Part shown: positions 22,501 through 34,900 of the stretch, one piece after another
How the letters are laid out: every line of letters begins with the position of its first letter
Numbering within the stretch: the stretch's first letter is position 1
Assembly: GCA_037176725.1 (NCBI GenBank)
Contig: JAZBRS010000014.1
Coordinates: 72,894,501-72,958,500 of the forward strand
Reading direction: 5' to 3'
Source of the DNA: Posidonia oceanica
Taxonomy: Eukaryota; Streptophyta; Magnoliopsida; Alismatales; Posidoniaceae
DNA: 64,000 bases
The notes under the pieces: model-generated
What the model was told of the DNA's origin: nothing
What the model saw: the letters and a program-made list of their open reading frames with translations, nothing else
The model's database searches: none
Translations under genes and position numbers: made by a program

Positions 22501-23079
22501 ACCCAATATTGCATTTTCGGTCTGAGTTTTTAATTATTTGCATTCCAATCCTGCCATCGTTTGAAAACCATTTAAATCTGATTTAGAATCTTATGAAATT
22601 GCACAAAAAGTTCATAGATCTGTTTATTTGCATATCAATCCAGTTGCAGTTCATTTTTTTAACTTTCTTTTAATTTAAGTCCTGCAACTTAGTTTTCATT
22701 ACTCTTAGGTCATTTTCTGCATTTTTGCATGCATTGCACCCATGCATCATTGCATTTAGCACTTTCTACACACACGTAAGTATGTCTAGCTCTCCTAAAT
22801 TTGGGAGGACCTGTTTTGCACACCCGTAGGCCCCCTTTTACACTTAGATCCTTTCTTCTCCCCTGTTCTGGCCTTCTGCCTTGAAGCCTGATTATCTTCT
22901 GATCAAACCGCCGGATCTTCGCAACCAAGATACCTGAACGACCCCGGTGGAGCGCACTTCAATACAGACCAAGCATTTCTCAGATCAAGCTTCAGGTCTT
23001 CGAGGTAAGTCCTCCTGAACTTCTGCACAGCATCTTTTGCATATCATTTGCATTGCATGGCTTTTAGACGCTTTGTTTC

Positions 23080-23655
23080 GCCTATTTCTTGCACCGTTTT
23101 GCATGCCGACTTCGTTTCTTGCACCGTTTTGCGTGCTGACTTTGTTTCATGCACCGTTTTACGTGCCGACTTTGTTTCTCGCACTGTTTTACGTTCTTGC
23201 TTTGTTTCTCGCATTGTTTTACGTTCTTGCTTTGTTTCTTGCACCATTTTGCGTGCCCACTTTGATTCTTGCACCGTTTTGTGTGCCGACTTTGTTTCTT
23301 GCACCGTTTTGCGTGCCTACTTTTTTCTTACACCGTTTTGCATGTCGACTTCGTTTCTTGCACCGTTTTGCGTGCCTCGCTTGTTTCTTGCATCGTTGTG
23401 TGTGCCGACTTCGTTTTTGCACCGTTTTGCGTGTCTACTTTGTTTCTTGCACCGTTTTGAGTGCCGACTTTGTTTCTCATACCGTTTTGCGTGCCGACTT
23501 TGTTTCTCGCACTGTTTTATGTTCTTGCTTTGTTTCTCGCACTGTTTTTCGTTCTTGCTTTGTTTCTCACACCGTTTCGCGTGCCGACTCTTTTTCTTGC
23601 ATCGTTTTGCGTGCCGACTTCATTTCTCGCACCGTTTTGCGTGTTTTACGTTGTT
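23080..23655 (+). repeat. 30-bp tandem array in the A 3' LTR (19 copies)
   Basis: Same unit as 10312-10740 with about five extra copies in the middle. The outer units match the 5' LTR. Confidence 0.92.
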
Positions 23656-24353
23656 TCCTCTTGCATGTCGCCTGCATTGCCTGTTTTTACCGCTGTTTTG
23701 TTTTATCGCCTGCATTTGCATATAGGGCCGTGATGCTTACAACCTGGAATTTTCACGAATCAGGTTTCGCCCAGTTCGGAACACAAACAGCGCTGCTGAG
23801 CACTTTGATAGCACGTTTAATTCCTTGCACGCATTTTCATCACTTAGAGCACACCTATGAGCATTTAATTAGGCATTCATTAGCACTTAGGCATTCAAAG
23901 TCTGCATTTCCCTGCATATGCGAGCGTAAGCCTAGAAAGACCGATTCTCGGGCGTGTCGGGGGTGCCTAACACCTTCCCCACGCGTAACAAGAGTCCTTG
24001 CCCTTTCTCTTGGCCTGTAATGACCATATTGCCCTTATCCTAGGCATAAGTCACATCATTTGCATTCATTTGCATCTCATTTCTTTTGCATTGCCCTGGA
24101 TTGCATCTTTGGCTTGGTTTTGCGTGATCATTCACGCATTTCCCCGGTTTTCCTTGTCTCCCGACCTAATAGACCTGGTGGCGACTCCGAATTGTCTTAT
24201 CTTCTTCTTTTCTTCCCTTTTTTTCCCTTTTTACGTGTTTTCGAGTTAAGTCTTCCTTCTCGGACCTAGCCGCTTATAGTGAACCTGATTCTTATCGGTG
24301 CACGCGAGCTTTTGGCAGTGTGCATGGACGATCTGAACGCCGGGATTACTACA

Positions 24354-24358
24354 GCAAG
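24354..24358 (+). repeat. Target site duplication of element A, right copy (GCAAG)
   Basis: Matches 6017-6021 directly after the 3' LTR end. Confidence 0.93.
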
Positions 24359-26012
24359 TAAAGAGGTTCCATAATCAATGAACCAGGTGAGGGAGTGAAC
24401 CCTTCCTTTGCCAAACCGGGGTTTGCCTTTTAGTCAAAGTAGGTGTGCCTTTGCACACTATATGAGCCCCTTTGGCGTGAGCTCATTCTTTAGATTGTAA
24501 GCCTTGGTACCTGCACACTTAACAAACGATGTTAGTAATCGCAGGTGAACCTTTCCCAGTTCCTAATGAGATTGATTAAGTTATACTTGTATAAGGGGCA
24601 AAGTAATCCCTTAATCAACAATACTTGAGAACTAGGTGGAGGGAATTAGTCTTGGCCTCAGCAGAGAGATGGAAAATCGGAGCCCTGTTGATGCCGATTG
24701 TGAGTCGTCGTAGATGCTCTAAAGATTATTGCAGATGCAATGTCTTCGTTGAGAAAATGCACCCAAGCCGTGAGGCACGCTTGAGTAGGACGCTATCTCC
24801 AAATCCGAGGTTAATGATTGTTGCATCACCGGCCAAGTTAATTCCAATTATCCCTACTTACTAAATTTTTCACTTGTATGTAGGGTGGATGGTGCTTCTT
24901 TTGGTTGGTTTTCTTGAATTTTCTAATTTTTTTAATTTTTAGAATTTTGATTTTTTTGGTATTTTGGGATTTCTGATTTTTGCATTTTGGATTTTCTAAT
25001 TTTTTGGTAGTTTTTAGACTTTCTGATTTTTTGGTAGTTTTTGAATTGATAAGTGCAGTCACAACGTTCTTACTTAAAGACCTTGTAGTATTGCCTCCTA
25101 TTATCTAGGGTGAGAGAACTTTTCCTTCTAACATGCCTAGTCTTTTGAGAACTTGGGACCTCATACTAGCCTTGGTTTGATTATTGTTTCCTTCATTTAA
25201 TCAGTCCCTGAACTTTTAGGATTCCCTGCCTCTTGTCTATGAGTGAGATAGGTGGAGGAGGTTTGAAGTGCAGTAAGCTCTCGACTTTGGCTCAGGTTTT
25301 GAATTCCGCTTGCCTTTCTTTGGTCCTAACGTGCCTATTCATTTTCTAAGGTTTTCTCTTTTTTCGGATAGTTTTCTGTGCTACCCTTTTTTCACTCTTT
25401 GGACCGCTCTTTGCTGACCTCTTTTATTGTCTTCTCTTTTCTTTTATTGTTTTCTCACTTGGACAGCTTCTTTACTACCTTCTTTCCTCTCTTATTTGGG
25501 TAGTTTTTGCTGTCGTCTTCTTGGATGCTTTCTAAGTTAATTGGCAAGCGGTTCGTACCATAAGCCTTTGCTCCGAGCTTGCCTTTCTCTTACCTCCCCG
25601 TGCAAGTGTATGTGCAAATAGGACAAGGTTGAGGTCACCCTCTTTGTTCAGTTCCTTTTCTTGTTGGGATACAACTTTCTTTCCTTGGCTGGGATTCAAT
25701 CTTTGGTCCCTTGTAGAGTTTAGCATGCTAATTAATGGTGTACTGTATGTAACTCCCACGGATCTAAAGATGCCTTTAGGTTGTTATAACCAGTGGTTGG
25801 ACCTTCCCTGGGTGTGACGGTCTCTGCTTGGGAAACCTTAGACAATATTTTGGCAATGTTGCTTAGTACTCTAAGATGTTAAGTATAGTCCACACTCATC
25901 AATAATTTTTGTATTTAGTTTTATAGTCTAACCTAGCATTAGTGATAAATAAAAACAGAGTACTGAAAGAAAGTGTCTTATTTACAAGTTTTACTTAAAT
26001 TAACCGCTGCCC
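24359..26012 (-). other. Element D region downstream of gag, non-coding
   Basis: About 1.65 kb on the 3' side of D's gag stop, up to the insertion of A. No pol motif was found in any frame. On the plus strand 24880-25050 is rich in TTTT-G-ATTTTCTAATTTTT-type sequence. It may be what remains after loss of pol, or a true 3' untranslated region. Confidence 0.55.
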
Positions 26013-28202
26013 TTAGTCGGGTTCAGTGGAACTTTGCACCTCCCTTCCCAGATGAGGGGACTTACCTGAGGGGTGACTGCGGAAGTCTGCTCCTGGCATG
26101 TAGCAATTAGGTGCTTGTGGCACATGTTCTTGTCTTTCTTTTGGTTTGCGCCCTGTCCTTGCTTTCAGAGGGTCAGAGTTGGACTCATCTTGACCCGTCT
26201 CAAGCAGTGTGCCCCAGGTGGCTTTGTCTCTTGCACTGGAGCTCCTTAGGATGTAACTGTTGATGTTTCCAATGGGCTCTGTATTAACCTCTCCCTCATA
26301 ACTGTAGCGTTCATGACTGTCCCTAATGTGTCTGTTTGTAGGATCGGGCAGCTTGGGAGGAGGATCAGCTCTTGCTTGTGCTACTTGGAGAGCTTGGCAG
26401 AGTGAACTGAGTGCAGCTTCTGCTTTATACCAATCTGAATCTGCATACTCATTATAGATGGGCGACTGACTTTCTTGAATTATGTCCTGTAACATCTGAG
26501 AGTCCACTGCCTCTTCATTGCACCAGTCTGGGTCAGTGTACTCATCATAGATGAGTGAGCAGCCTTCCTTTGTTAAGTCCTGGAGTACATGGGAATCAAG
26601 GTCCCCTTCGTTGGATGGGCTCTACTTTGGATCTGCTGGTATGCACTGGATGGATGCAAATTCAGCTCAAGCAGCTGATAAGATGATCTCTGCATCTGCA
26701 TGATCTACTCGGTAGTTGAACAAGGGCTCTTGGTGTATCTGCATCACCTATTGTTCTTCCTGAGCTGCCTTTAGTCTGGCTTTGAGCTCAGACCACATGA
26801 TAGCACCCTTGTCATTTAGATTGTGTATTTTGTCTTTGACAGTGAAGCATTCTTCAATGGTGTGCCCATTGTTCTGATGATAAGGGCAGTGCTTGGCCAT
26901 ATTAGCGTTTGGACAGCTTGGGCTGGGCTCTGAGAGCTGCAGATCTCCACTCTCAACCAGCATCCTGAATGTATCGGGGATTGATTCAGGAAGCGAAGGA
27001 TAGTTTTGCCTTTGAGGGCCTTTGTAGCTTCGTGGAGGAGGGACGCTGTGATAGTTCCTCTGCCCTTGTTGTTGCCCCTGGTATCTTTGCTGGGCATGTA
27101 CTGGATAATCAGGTGGCTATTGTTGTTGGTGCTATATTGGCTGCACTAACTGCCCCTGCTACTGCGCTGGTTGGCTCGGGTACTGCTCTGGCTGATACTA
27201 GGTCAATTGCCCTTGGGTCAGGAATGATTGCTTGGGCTGGTATTGGCCCTCCTGCCTTTGTTGAATTGAGACATGTGCCATGTCACTAGTGATCCCTTCA
27301 AGTGTATAGCCAATGCCCTTCTTTTTGCCCCTTCCCTCGAGCTCTAAGAATGGTAGATCCTCTTTGTAACGGAGGATCCTTGCAGCACGTTCGTGTAGCT
27401 GAGGGTATGTTTGGAGGTCACTCATCAGTAGCCCTGTTCTGAGTGCTTCTGTAGTGTTGTGGGTGATGATCTCAACTGCTTGGCTTTTAGGAATATAGCA
27501 TTTGGATATTGCAACCATGTCTCTCCATCTACTTGCAAAAGTGGCGAACTCCTCATTAGGTTTCATCTTTTCAACGAGGAGGTCGCTCATTGTAGGCTCA
27601 TGTTGGATGCGATGGACATATTGGCGCAGAAATTTCTCCTGGACCATCTTGAAGTCACTGAGATCATATGCTGTGAGCATGTTGAACCATCCCAATACTT
27701 CTCCTTCCAAACTTTTAAAGAAGAGGTAGATTATAAGCCCATTGTCATATTGATAGGGTAGAGCGTCCATGGCAAATGTGGCTAGATGGCTTCTTGAATC
27801 CTCTATTCCACTGTATTTCCTCATTTTTGGCATTTTGAATCCAAGTGGAAGAACAAAATGAGGAAATTTTGTCGTGTCAAACCCTATCGGCGCTTTATGT
27901 GTAACCCCTGCCTCTGTAAGTGCCTCAGAGATCATTCTTCTGATGGCCAGTCCTGGCATGGCTTGTTGTCCCTGGTTTAGGTACCCATGATTTTGGTGGA
28001 ATGATGGTGATAGAGGGTTGTATGGTGGAGAGAAGGATTGGGTTTGATGTAGAGTGTAGTATGATTGTGTGTTAGCGAGAGGTTGTGGTGAGTAGTGAGT
28101 TGTATATGGCAGGGTTGGATGGATGAAAGGATAGGTTGGCGTTGCGTGGCATTACGTGAATGAATTTTGAGTAGGTAAATTTATAGTGGAGTTTAGTGGC
28201 AT
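26013..28202 (-). pseudogene. Element D gag pseudogene
   Basis: One minus-strand frame of 730 codons starts at ATG 28202-28200 and ends at 26013. It has eight premature stops (at about 28152, 27198, 27159, 27132, 27117, 26748, 26667, 26622) and no frameshift. The N-terminus is Tyr/Pro/Gln-rich. The gag core lies at about 27350-27850: PLGFKMPKMRKYSG, LIIYLFFKSLEGE, VLGWFNML, FLRQYVHRI and NEEFATFASRWRDM. A Gln/Pro-rich stretch follows, then HCPYHQNNGHTIEEC (C-x2-H-x4-GH-x4-C, near 26880), the same knuckle variant as in A and C. The C-terminal 240 codons are acidic with a repeated IYxEYxDxDW motif. It encodes no enzyme. Gag would package RNA and form the particle. Confidence 0.85.
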
Positions 28203-30062
28203 GGTGTATGTGTGAGTGGGCGTGGTTAATGGGTCTTGGTGGTAGTTTGGGAAAGAAGTTTGGTGGACGGATGAGGTTTGTAGGCTCCTAAATGAGGGAT
28301 GGCGGTGCCGTGCCAGGAGTTGGTAGATCTAATGAGTCGCTTCCTCAAATAAATAGGAAGCGGTCGTTGTAGGTGGCACTACATGGGAGGTTACCCCAGA
28401 CAGTGTATGCTCAAATGGGGCACTCCATGGTCAGGAGTGGCTTATCTCTCTTTCTTCTTCAAATGACTAGCCCATTACTCACAAGAAACTAGGGGTTTCT
28501 GGTTCCTCTGCTTGTGGAGTTGAAGCTCTGAATAAGAAGAACCCATCTGGGCCTAGGGTTTGTTGCGCCATGGAGGTAGAGGTTGAGGCGGATGTTATAT
28601 TGATACGCTCCTGATAAGCCTCCATTATAAGATTGTGTTCTTCTTTTTCTTTTTTTCTTTTCTTTTTTTTCCTTTTGCTTTTCTTTCTTTTCTCTTCTTT
28701 CTTTCTTTTTTTTTCCTCTTTCTTTTTTCCTTTTTTTTTCAAACTATTACAGGAGATTTAAAGAAAGAAATTACAGACTCAATATACTAATTAATACAGA
28801 CTTGATTAAATAAAGGGAAAAATAAAACAGTAAACAGTTCTTGTTTTGATGTTTCTGCAACCTGTTAATGAAGATGATTAGATTCCTGCAAGCAAGGCAA
28901 ACCGAAACGTCTACCCTGTAGTCGCCTGTAAATTAGGTGGCCAAACAAGTCGCCGGTTGACCGAGCGGCTGAGCGAGGCACCTTCTGAACAGGCGTCTCA
29001 GTCCCTATTCTTCCAACAGCCAAGGTCTGTCTTAGACAGACTGTGCAATAAAAAGGAAAAGAGAATACAAATTGCAGACAGATCGTACATTTTTATTTGT
29101 TTGAGTAATTAGTTAGTCAATTAGTTGAAACCTGCATGTTTACAATTAATGGGATTTGGGCTAATGGGTACCACTCTTTGACCTTCTTCAGGGTCCACCA
29201 AGAGGGCCTAAGTGGTGGATTTGTCTCTCTAAAGAGGAGTCCACCACCTAGGATTCTGTCCTTAGGATCGGCCCTTAACAAACCAAAAAGTGATAAATAA
29301 ACAAAAAAATATTAAAGTGTCAAGTATCTACTAAAGATTATTTTTGACTTAAGGAAGTGGAGAAGTCGAAAATAAAAACCCTAGAACACCTTGAGTTCTT
29401 AATCTAACTATCCCGATGAAGTAGAGTATGGGAGAGCGACTTGCATTGGCCCAAGTTCGTTCTACTTGATTGTTTTAGTTAGAGAAAGATTTCCTCAGGG
29501 AACTTTAACTTTAATATCAATAAGATAGTTTCCACCTTAAGGGTGGACACATACAATCCTAGAAACCGTTAAAAAACTAAACGACAGTGAACAGGATTTT
29601 TAATCAGATTTTTTTTTTTAAAACTACTACAAATGTAGAAAAAAACGATGCAAGCTACTAAAAATAAACAATCTACAGTAAAAAGAAATCCAGGTCCAGT
29701 TGCCTATAAAGGGTGCACTTGGAATAGTCGCCGCACTGAATTGCGACTTAATCAGGTGCCTGTTTACTGGGCGGCTGGATGTCTGAACTTTCTGTTTTTT
29801 AGAACAGTGGTAACCTAACCCTCTGTGACTGTAAACAGGAGGTTATCGTTGCCTCAAAGTGCTAACGAGACCTCTTGCCTCAAGCCAAGATGGTTAGGTT
29901 AAGAAAAGATGTTCTAAAAACAAAGAAAAAACTAAAGGGTTTAGGAATTGTGAAAACCTAGGCACACGGCCTCCTAAACCGAAAAGAAACAAACTAGATC
30001 TAAACTGAAATAAAGGAAGGAAGAAGATACGCTTACGTAGCACAGGGGTTGGCTAAAGCCGA
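28203..30062 (-). other. Element D untranslated leader
   Basis: 1.86 kb between PBS and gag on the minus strand. It contains a long purine-rich (AAGAAAG) tract at 28630-28740. An 87-codon Lys/Glu-rich frame through that tract ends in a short MAQQTLGPDG-like peptide and was not accepted as a gene. No other recognisable feature. Confidence 0.55.
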
Positions 30063-30080
30063 GTCCCACCGTGATCGCCA
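30063..30080 (-). other. Element D primer binding site
   Basis: The minus strand reads TGGCGATCACGGTGGGAC four bases after the LTR end. It begins TGGCG like the others but differs afterwards, so it would use another tRNA. I could not assign which one. Confidence 0.6.
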
Positions 30081-30084
30081 ATTC

Positions 30085-30285
30085 GGTGGATGTGGATTTT
30101 GGGGGGGTGTTTAAGAAGATGACTGTGCCTCCATGTACGTCATCAACTTTTGTTGTAATCGCCACTCACCTTTGGGTAGACAAGACACCTTGAGGGAGAT
30201 TATGAAGATGTAGGTCCTCGGACGACTAGATTGACGGCTGGATGTCGTCTAGCGGCTCCCTCGTGTTACGTAAGCGTTTTCCTTT
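30085..30285 (-). repeat. Element D 5' LTR fragment, cut by element B
   Basis: About 200 bp matching 3791-3991 with scattered differences. The match stops exactly where the B LTR begins (30286). In the complete copy the sequence continues past CCTTT with CCTTCAAAAC, so the missing 1.3 kb should lie beyond the far end of B. Confidence 0.88.
30281..30285 (-). repeat. Predicted target site duplication of element B (CCTTT)
   Basis: These five bases abut the end of the B LTR and are present in uninterrupted form at 3987-3991. The second copy is outside the window. Confidence 0.6.
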
Positions 30286-31009
30286 TGTAGTAATCCCGAT
30301 GTTCAAATCGTCCATGCACACTACCAGAAGCTCGCGTGCACCGATCGGAATCAGGCTCACTATAAGTGGCTATGTCCGAGGAGGAGGGCTCAACTCGAAA
30401 ACACTTAAAACAGGGGAGAAAAGATAAGAAAAGAAGAAGATAAGACAATTCAGAGTCGCCACCGTGTCTATTATCGGGAGACAAGGAAAACCGAGGGAAA
30501 TGCGTGAGTTAACACGCAAAACCAAGCAAAAGATGCAATGCAAAGCAATGCAAAAGAAAACAAATGCAAATGAATGCAAATGATATGACTCATGCCTAGG
30601 ATAAGGGCAATATAGTCATTGCAGGCCACAAGACTGGGCAAGGACTCCTATTACGTGCGGGGAAGGTGTTAGGCACCCCCAACACGCCCAAGAATCGATC
30701 TTTCCAGGCTTACGCTCGCAGACGCAGGGAAATGCAGGTTTGAATGCCTAAATGCCAATGAATGCTTGAATGAATGCTCATAGGTGTGCTCTAAGTGGTG
30801 GGATGCAATGCAGGAAAGTAAATGTGCAGTCTAGGTGCTCAGCAACGCTGTCTATGTTCCGAACCAAACGAAACCTGGCATGTGAGAACTCCAAGCAGTA
30901 AGCATCACTGTCCTATATGCGAATGCAGACGGAAAAGCAAAACGGCGGTAAAACCAAGCAATGCAGGTGACATGCAAGAGAAAACGACGTAAAACACATG
31001 AAACAATGC

Positions 31010-31475
31010 AAGAAACGAGAGCAGCACACAAAACGGTGCAGGAAAAGGAGATCGGCACGCGAAACGGCGCAAAAGACAGAGTGGCATGCAAAACGGTGTG
31101 AGAAAACAAAGTGGCATGCAAAACGGTACAAGAAAACAAGAACGGCACGCAAAACGGTGCAGAAAACAAAGCGACACGCGAAACGGTGCGAGAAAACAAA
31201 GCCAGCATGCAAAATGGTGTAGAAAACAAAGCGGCATGCGAAACGGTGTGAGAAAACAATGCCAGCATGCAAAACGGTGCAAGAAACAAGAACAAGCACG
31301 CAAAAAGGAGCCAAAGACGAAGCGGGCACGCAAAATGGTGCCAAAAGCAAAGCAAGTACGCAAAACGGTGCCAAAAGAAAGCGGGCACGCAAAACGGTGC
31401 CAAAAGACGAAGCAAGCATGCAAAACGGTGCCAAAAGCAAAGCAGGCACGCAAAATGGTGCCAAAACAAGCAAGA
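31010..31475 (-). repeat. 30-bp tandem array in the B LTR (about 15 copies)
   Basis: On the minus strand the units read like those of A (TTTTGCATGCC and TTGGCACCGTTTTGCGTGCC variants). Two subtypes, with and without TTGGCACC, occupy opposite halves. Confidence 0.88.
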
Positions 31476-31922
31476 TAAAACATCGATAAAGCTATGCAGA
31501 TGCAGATGCAAAGAGAAAGGGCAGGAGAAGGAAAGGGGAAGTAAACAGCACAAGTGTGAGAACGAGCGTTGTTTAAAGACCACGCAAAGTAGGTGTGAAG
31601 ACCTACAAAGGGAAAGGGAAGCAAGTGGAAGGATTACCACTGTTTTGTGACTGTTTCCCAGCAAAATGTCCCACGATGTGTCTCGCACGCTGCCAAAAGC
31701 TCGCGATGCGATCGAATCGTGGAAAAGGGGGAAGGAAATTACAATTAGAGGTGAATCCAGGGGAAACGCAACACAAAGCATTGGGGGTACGCAAAAAGAA
31801 GAAGCAGTGTTGATAGATAAGAAGAGGGAGTTCTATTCTACATGCTCGAGGAAATAAACAGCAAAAACGATGCATGCAATGCAAATGGTGTGCAAATGAA
31901 TGCTGTGCAAGGGTTCAGGAGG

Positions 31923-31930
31923 ACTTACCT
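31923..31930 (-). promoter_or_regulatory. Probable 5' splice site in the B LTR
   Basis: The minus strand reads AG|GTAAGTCC, followed by TCCTGAACCC, at the position homologous to the A and C donors. Confidence 0.55.
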
Positions 31931-34900
31931 TGGAAATCTGAAGCCTGACCTGAAAACTGCTTGGTCCATGCTGAAGAGCGCTCCGTCGTGGTCGTCCAGG
32001 TAGCTTGGTCGGGAAGATCCGACGGCCAGATCTGAAGATATCCCAGCTTCAAGGCGGAGGAACCAGAACAAGGGAGAAGAATGGATCTAGGTGTACAGGA
32101 GGTCCTAGGGGCGTGCACAACAGGTCCTCCCATGTAAATGGGAGCTAAAAATGCTTAAGTGTGTGGAGGAATGCCAAATGCAAGAATGCATGAGTGCAAT
32201 GTATGCAGAATGCAAGAAAAGACCTAGGGATGATTTTTCAGAAAACTTGGGAACTTATATGCAATTTTTGAAAAAGTAGGGGTCTAAATGCAAAGATTTT
32301 GAAAAGTTAGGGGCTTTTATGCAATGTTTTTGAAAACTAGAGGGTCTGAGTGTAATTTTGCAAAGTGCAGGGTTCAAAATGCAATTTTACAAGGTAAACA
32401 TGCATTTGGACAAGTTTTGAAATCATATGGGGGATTAACATGCAATTTTGAATTATACAGGGTCTAAAATGCAATTTTGTAAGCAAAACAATGGTCTTAA
32501 TGGTTTGGGAATGCAAACAGAGGTCCTATATGCAATTTGTAAATATGCAGGGTCTAAAATGCAATTTTATAAGCGAAATATGTATTTAAATGACTTTTAT
32601 AAGCATGCAGAGGACCTATCTGCAATTTTTAAAACATCAGGGTCTAAAATGCAATTTTATAAGCAAAATATGCATTTAAATGTATGCTGTGCATTAATGA
32701 AGGACCTATATGCAAAAATTAGAAAGTATGGGGGAAATGATGCAATGCAGTAAGAAAAATTGAAAAATAAATGCCTAAGTTAACAGAACAGAGGACTAAA
32801 GTGCAATTGGGAAAAACAGCAGGGTTTAAAAATGCAATTTATTAAGGTAAAATATAAGCATTAAATCAGATTATTGATTGAAGGACTAACATGCAGAAAT
32901 GGAAAGCTAGAGGGCCAGAACTAAAATAAACACTAAAGGAAAACACTGTAGAGGGACTAACATGTAATTAATCAATTTTTTAGATTTTTCATGCAATTTC
33001 ATATGATTTAAATGCAGAATTAAATGAGTTTTAAACAGAGGTAGGACTAGAATGCAATAAATTAAAACAGGGACCGAAAATGCAATTTAATAACAAAATA
33101 GCTTATAACAGAAAAAATAAATGCACAGTAATCCACAGAACGGCGACCACTGTAGCACAGTGCTACCAGTGGCCGTCGCGAGCGGACGAGGGGTGCTGGG
33201 GACGCGCAGGAAGGTCGGCGATGTTCTCCGAAGCTCGACGGACCTCGGAGCAGCGTCGGGGAGCTGTGACAGTGCCTGGTGATGGCCAGAGAAGCCGACG
33301 GAATAGTGTAGTCCAGAGGAAGACTGTCCGAACGATCGGCGCGACGGGAGGGCATTCTGAAAGCACAGCTGCGCTCCCGGGACACGCGCGGACCTCGGAC
33401 GACGATCGGAGCAGCGTTCTGCTGGCGGAGCAGTGATCCAAGCTCAGAGCTCGCCGGAGAAGAAGCAGTTGACCGCAGCGTTGACTCCGGAGAAGAGGCG
33501 GCGAAACCCTAGTCTAAAGGCCGAAAAAGCTGAAGGAGAGGAAGACTAATCTACTGGTGCAGGAGAGTACCTGATTCGACGGCCGAATCCTTCCCCCGAC
33601 GTCGGCTGATTTTGCAGAAGACGGCGAGCTTCGTCCGGCTGCCACGGGCGTCGTCGACGGGCTGCGAACGTCTGGATCTCCTCAGTGGAGTCTTCCGGAG
33701 CTTCCTGAGCGCTTGGAACGGAGCTTTGCAGCGTGGAGCGGAAGTTTGCTTCAGTGGGTGCTCTGCGGACAGCAGTAGGTGGAGGTGGCTGTCCTCTGCT
33801 CTTGAGATCAAATGGAGGGCACCGGCGACTTACTGGAGGGTTCGTGAGCGTTTCTGGATGCTGGGAAGGGCCGGTGGTGGACTGGAGAGGAAGATTGAGG
33901 TGTCGGGTGATTTGCTAGCTGAGTGGTCGCAGGTGTTTGTTGTGAAGGTCTCCGACTGTGGGGAGAGGGAAGGCTAATGGTTTGGTGGGTCTGGGAGGTG
34001 GTATGCTGGTGAGTCTTTGGGTGAAGTTTGGAGGGATTCTGTGGTCAGAAGAGGAGGGAATTCTGGAAGGATGGGGGTGATGGATTCTGCTGGGGAAATG
34101 GGTGAATTAGGAGGTGGATGCAGGGTGGTTTGAGCTATGGAATGGAGGGCTGAAATGCTCGGAGTTTGGGTAGATTTGGGGACGGAATTAAGGGGATTCT
34201 ACTGGGAGTTAGGCGCTCTGGTGTGGATGAAAAAGAAGAGGAAGAAGGATGCTAAATTTCAGAGAAAGAGGGCAGGAGTTTTGGGTGCTCTGAGCTCTGG
34301 TTTCTCTCGCTCTCTCTTGGATGATCCAAAAGCGTTGAAGGAGGAAGAGGCTGGAGGCTTTATCAAGGGGCCCGAGCGAGTGGAGCGCGCGGTGGGAATT
34401 CAAATTCCACCGGCAGGAGCAGCGGCTGCAGCAACGAAGGACGATCAGAGGTGACGGCAATCAATGCCCCCCAGAGATCCTGCTGAGAGCCGAGAGAGGG
34501 GGAGTGAGCTGGATGCTGAGGTTATCGGGAGGGAAGGCTTGAAATCAAATTTGAAGAGGTGGAGGGAGATGGCTGGCGCAGGAGAAACTGTGGCAGAAGA
34601 AGAAGAAGAAGAAGAAGAAGAAGGAGGGAAGGAGGAAGAAGGAAGCGAACGGGCCGGGCCGCATGTGGAAGAAAAGAAAAAAAAGAAAGGAAGAAGGAAG
34701 GGGAGGAGAGGAACGGGCCGGACTGGGCCCAGGAAAAGAAAAGAAAGAAAAATAGAAAGAAAGGAAGAAAGGAAGGAAGGGAAAGAGAAAGGGAAAGAAG
34801 AAAATTAAATTAGATAAAAATAAAATAAAAATAGAAAAGGTTTTTAGAATGATTGTGTTTTAAGTTAGGACTTTGATTAAGTTTTTTAATGACTGTTTTT

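Larger units (their letters stand above)
6022..24353 (+). mobile_element. Element A: complete 18.3 kb gag-only element with giant LTRs
   Basis: A is flanked by GCAAG duplications. Its parts in order are: 5' LTR (6022-11441), PBS, leader, gag, a 3.7 kb structured untranslated region, polypurine tract, and 3' LTR (18875-24353). The internal region is only 7.4 kb and I find no protease, RT, RNase H or integrase. LTRs make up 59% of its length. Shared PBS, leader, PPT and 3' hairpins tie it to B and C, whose enzymes it would need. The LTRs look nearly identical over long stretches, so the insertion is fairly recent. Confidence 0.92.
18875..24353 (+). repeat. Element A 3' LTR (5479 bp)
   Basis: It matches the 5' LTR along its whole length; the first base is G instead of T. 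It ends GGGATTACTACA and is followed by GCAAG. The 46-bp array (19010-19560) has 12 copies against 14 in the 5' LTR. The 30-bp array (23080-23655) has 19 copies against 14. The splice donor copy is at 23005-23012 and the PBS-like block at 24179-24189. Confidence 0.92.
3791..30285 (-). mobile_element. Element D: gag-only Ty3/gypsy element, interrupted by A and B
   Basis: D is a minus-strand element in two pieces, 3791-6021 and 24354-30285, split by A. Its 3' LTR (3791-5301) begins TGTAGATATC and ends CCACATCCACA on the minus strand. A matching LTR end lies at 30085-30285, where B cuts it. Between them are a PBS, leader, gag and a long non-coding 3' part. The internal region totals about 6.4 kb and shows no protease, RT, RNase H or integrase, so D looks non-autonomous. 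It entered E after the bases GATTC (3786-3790); the second copy of that target duplication should be outside the window. Confidence 0.82.

Noticed and set aside
26969..27289. 106-codon plus-strand ORF
   Set aside because: It is an antisense shadow of the D gag Gln/Pro-rich region.
28479..28742. Lys/Glu-rich 87-codon minus-strand ORF in the D leader
   Set aside because: It runs through a simple purine tract; no similarity and no second copy to test.
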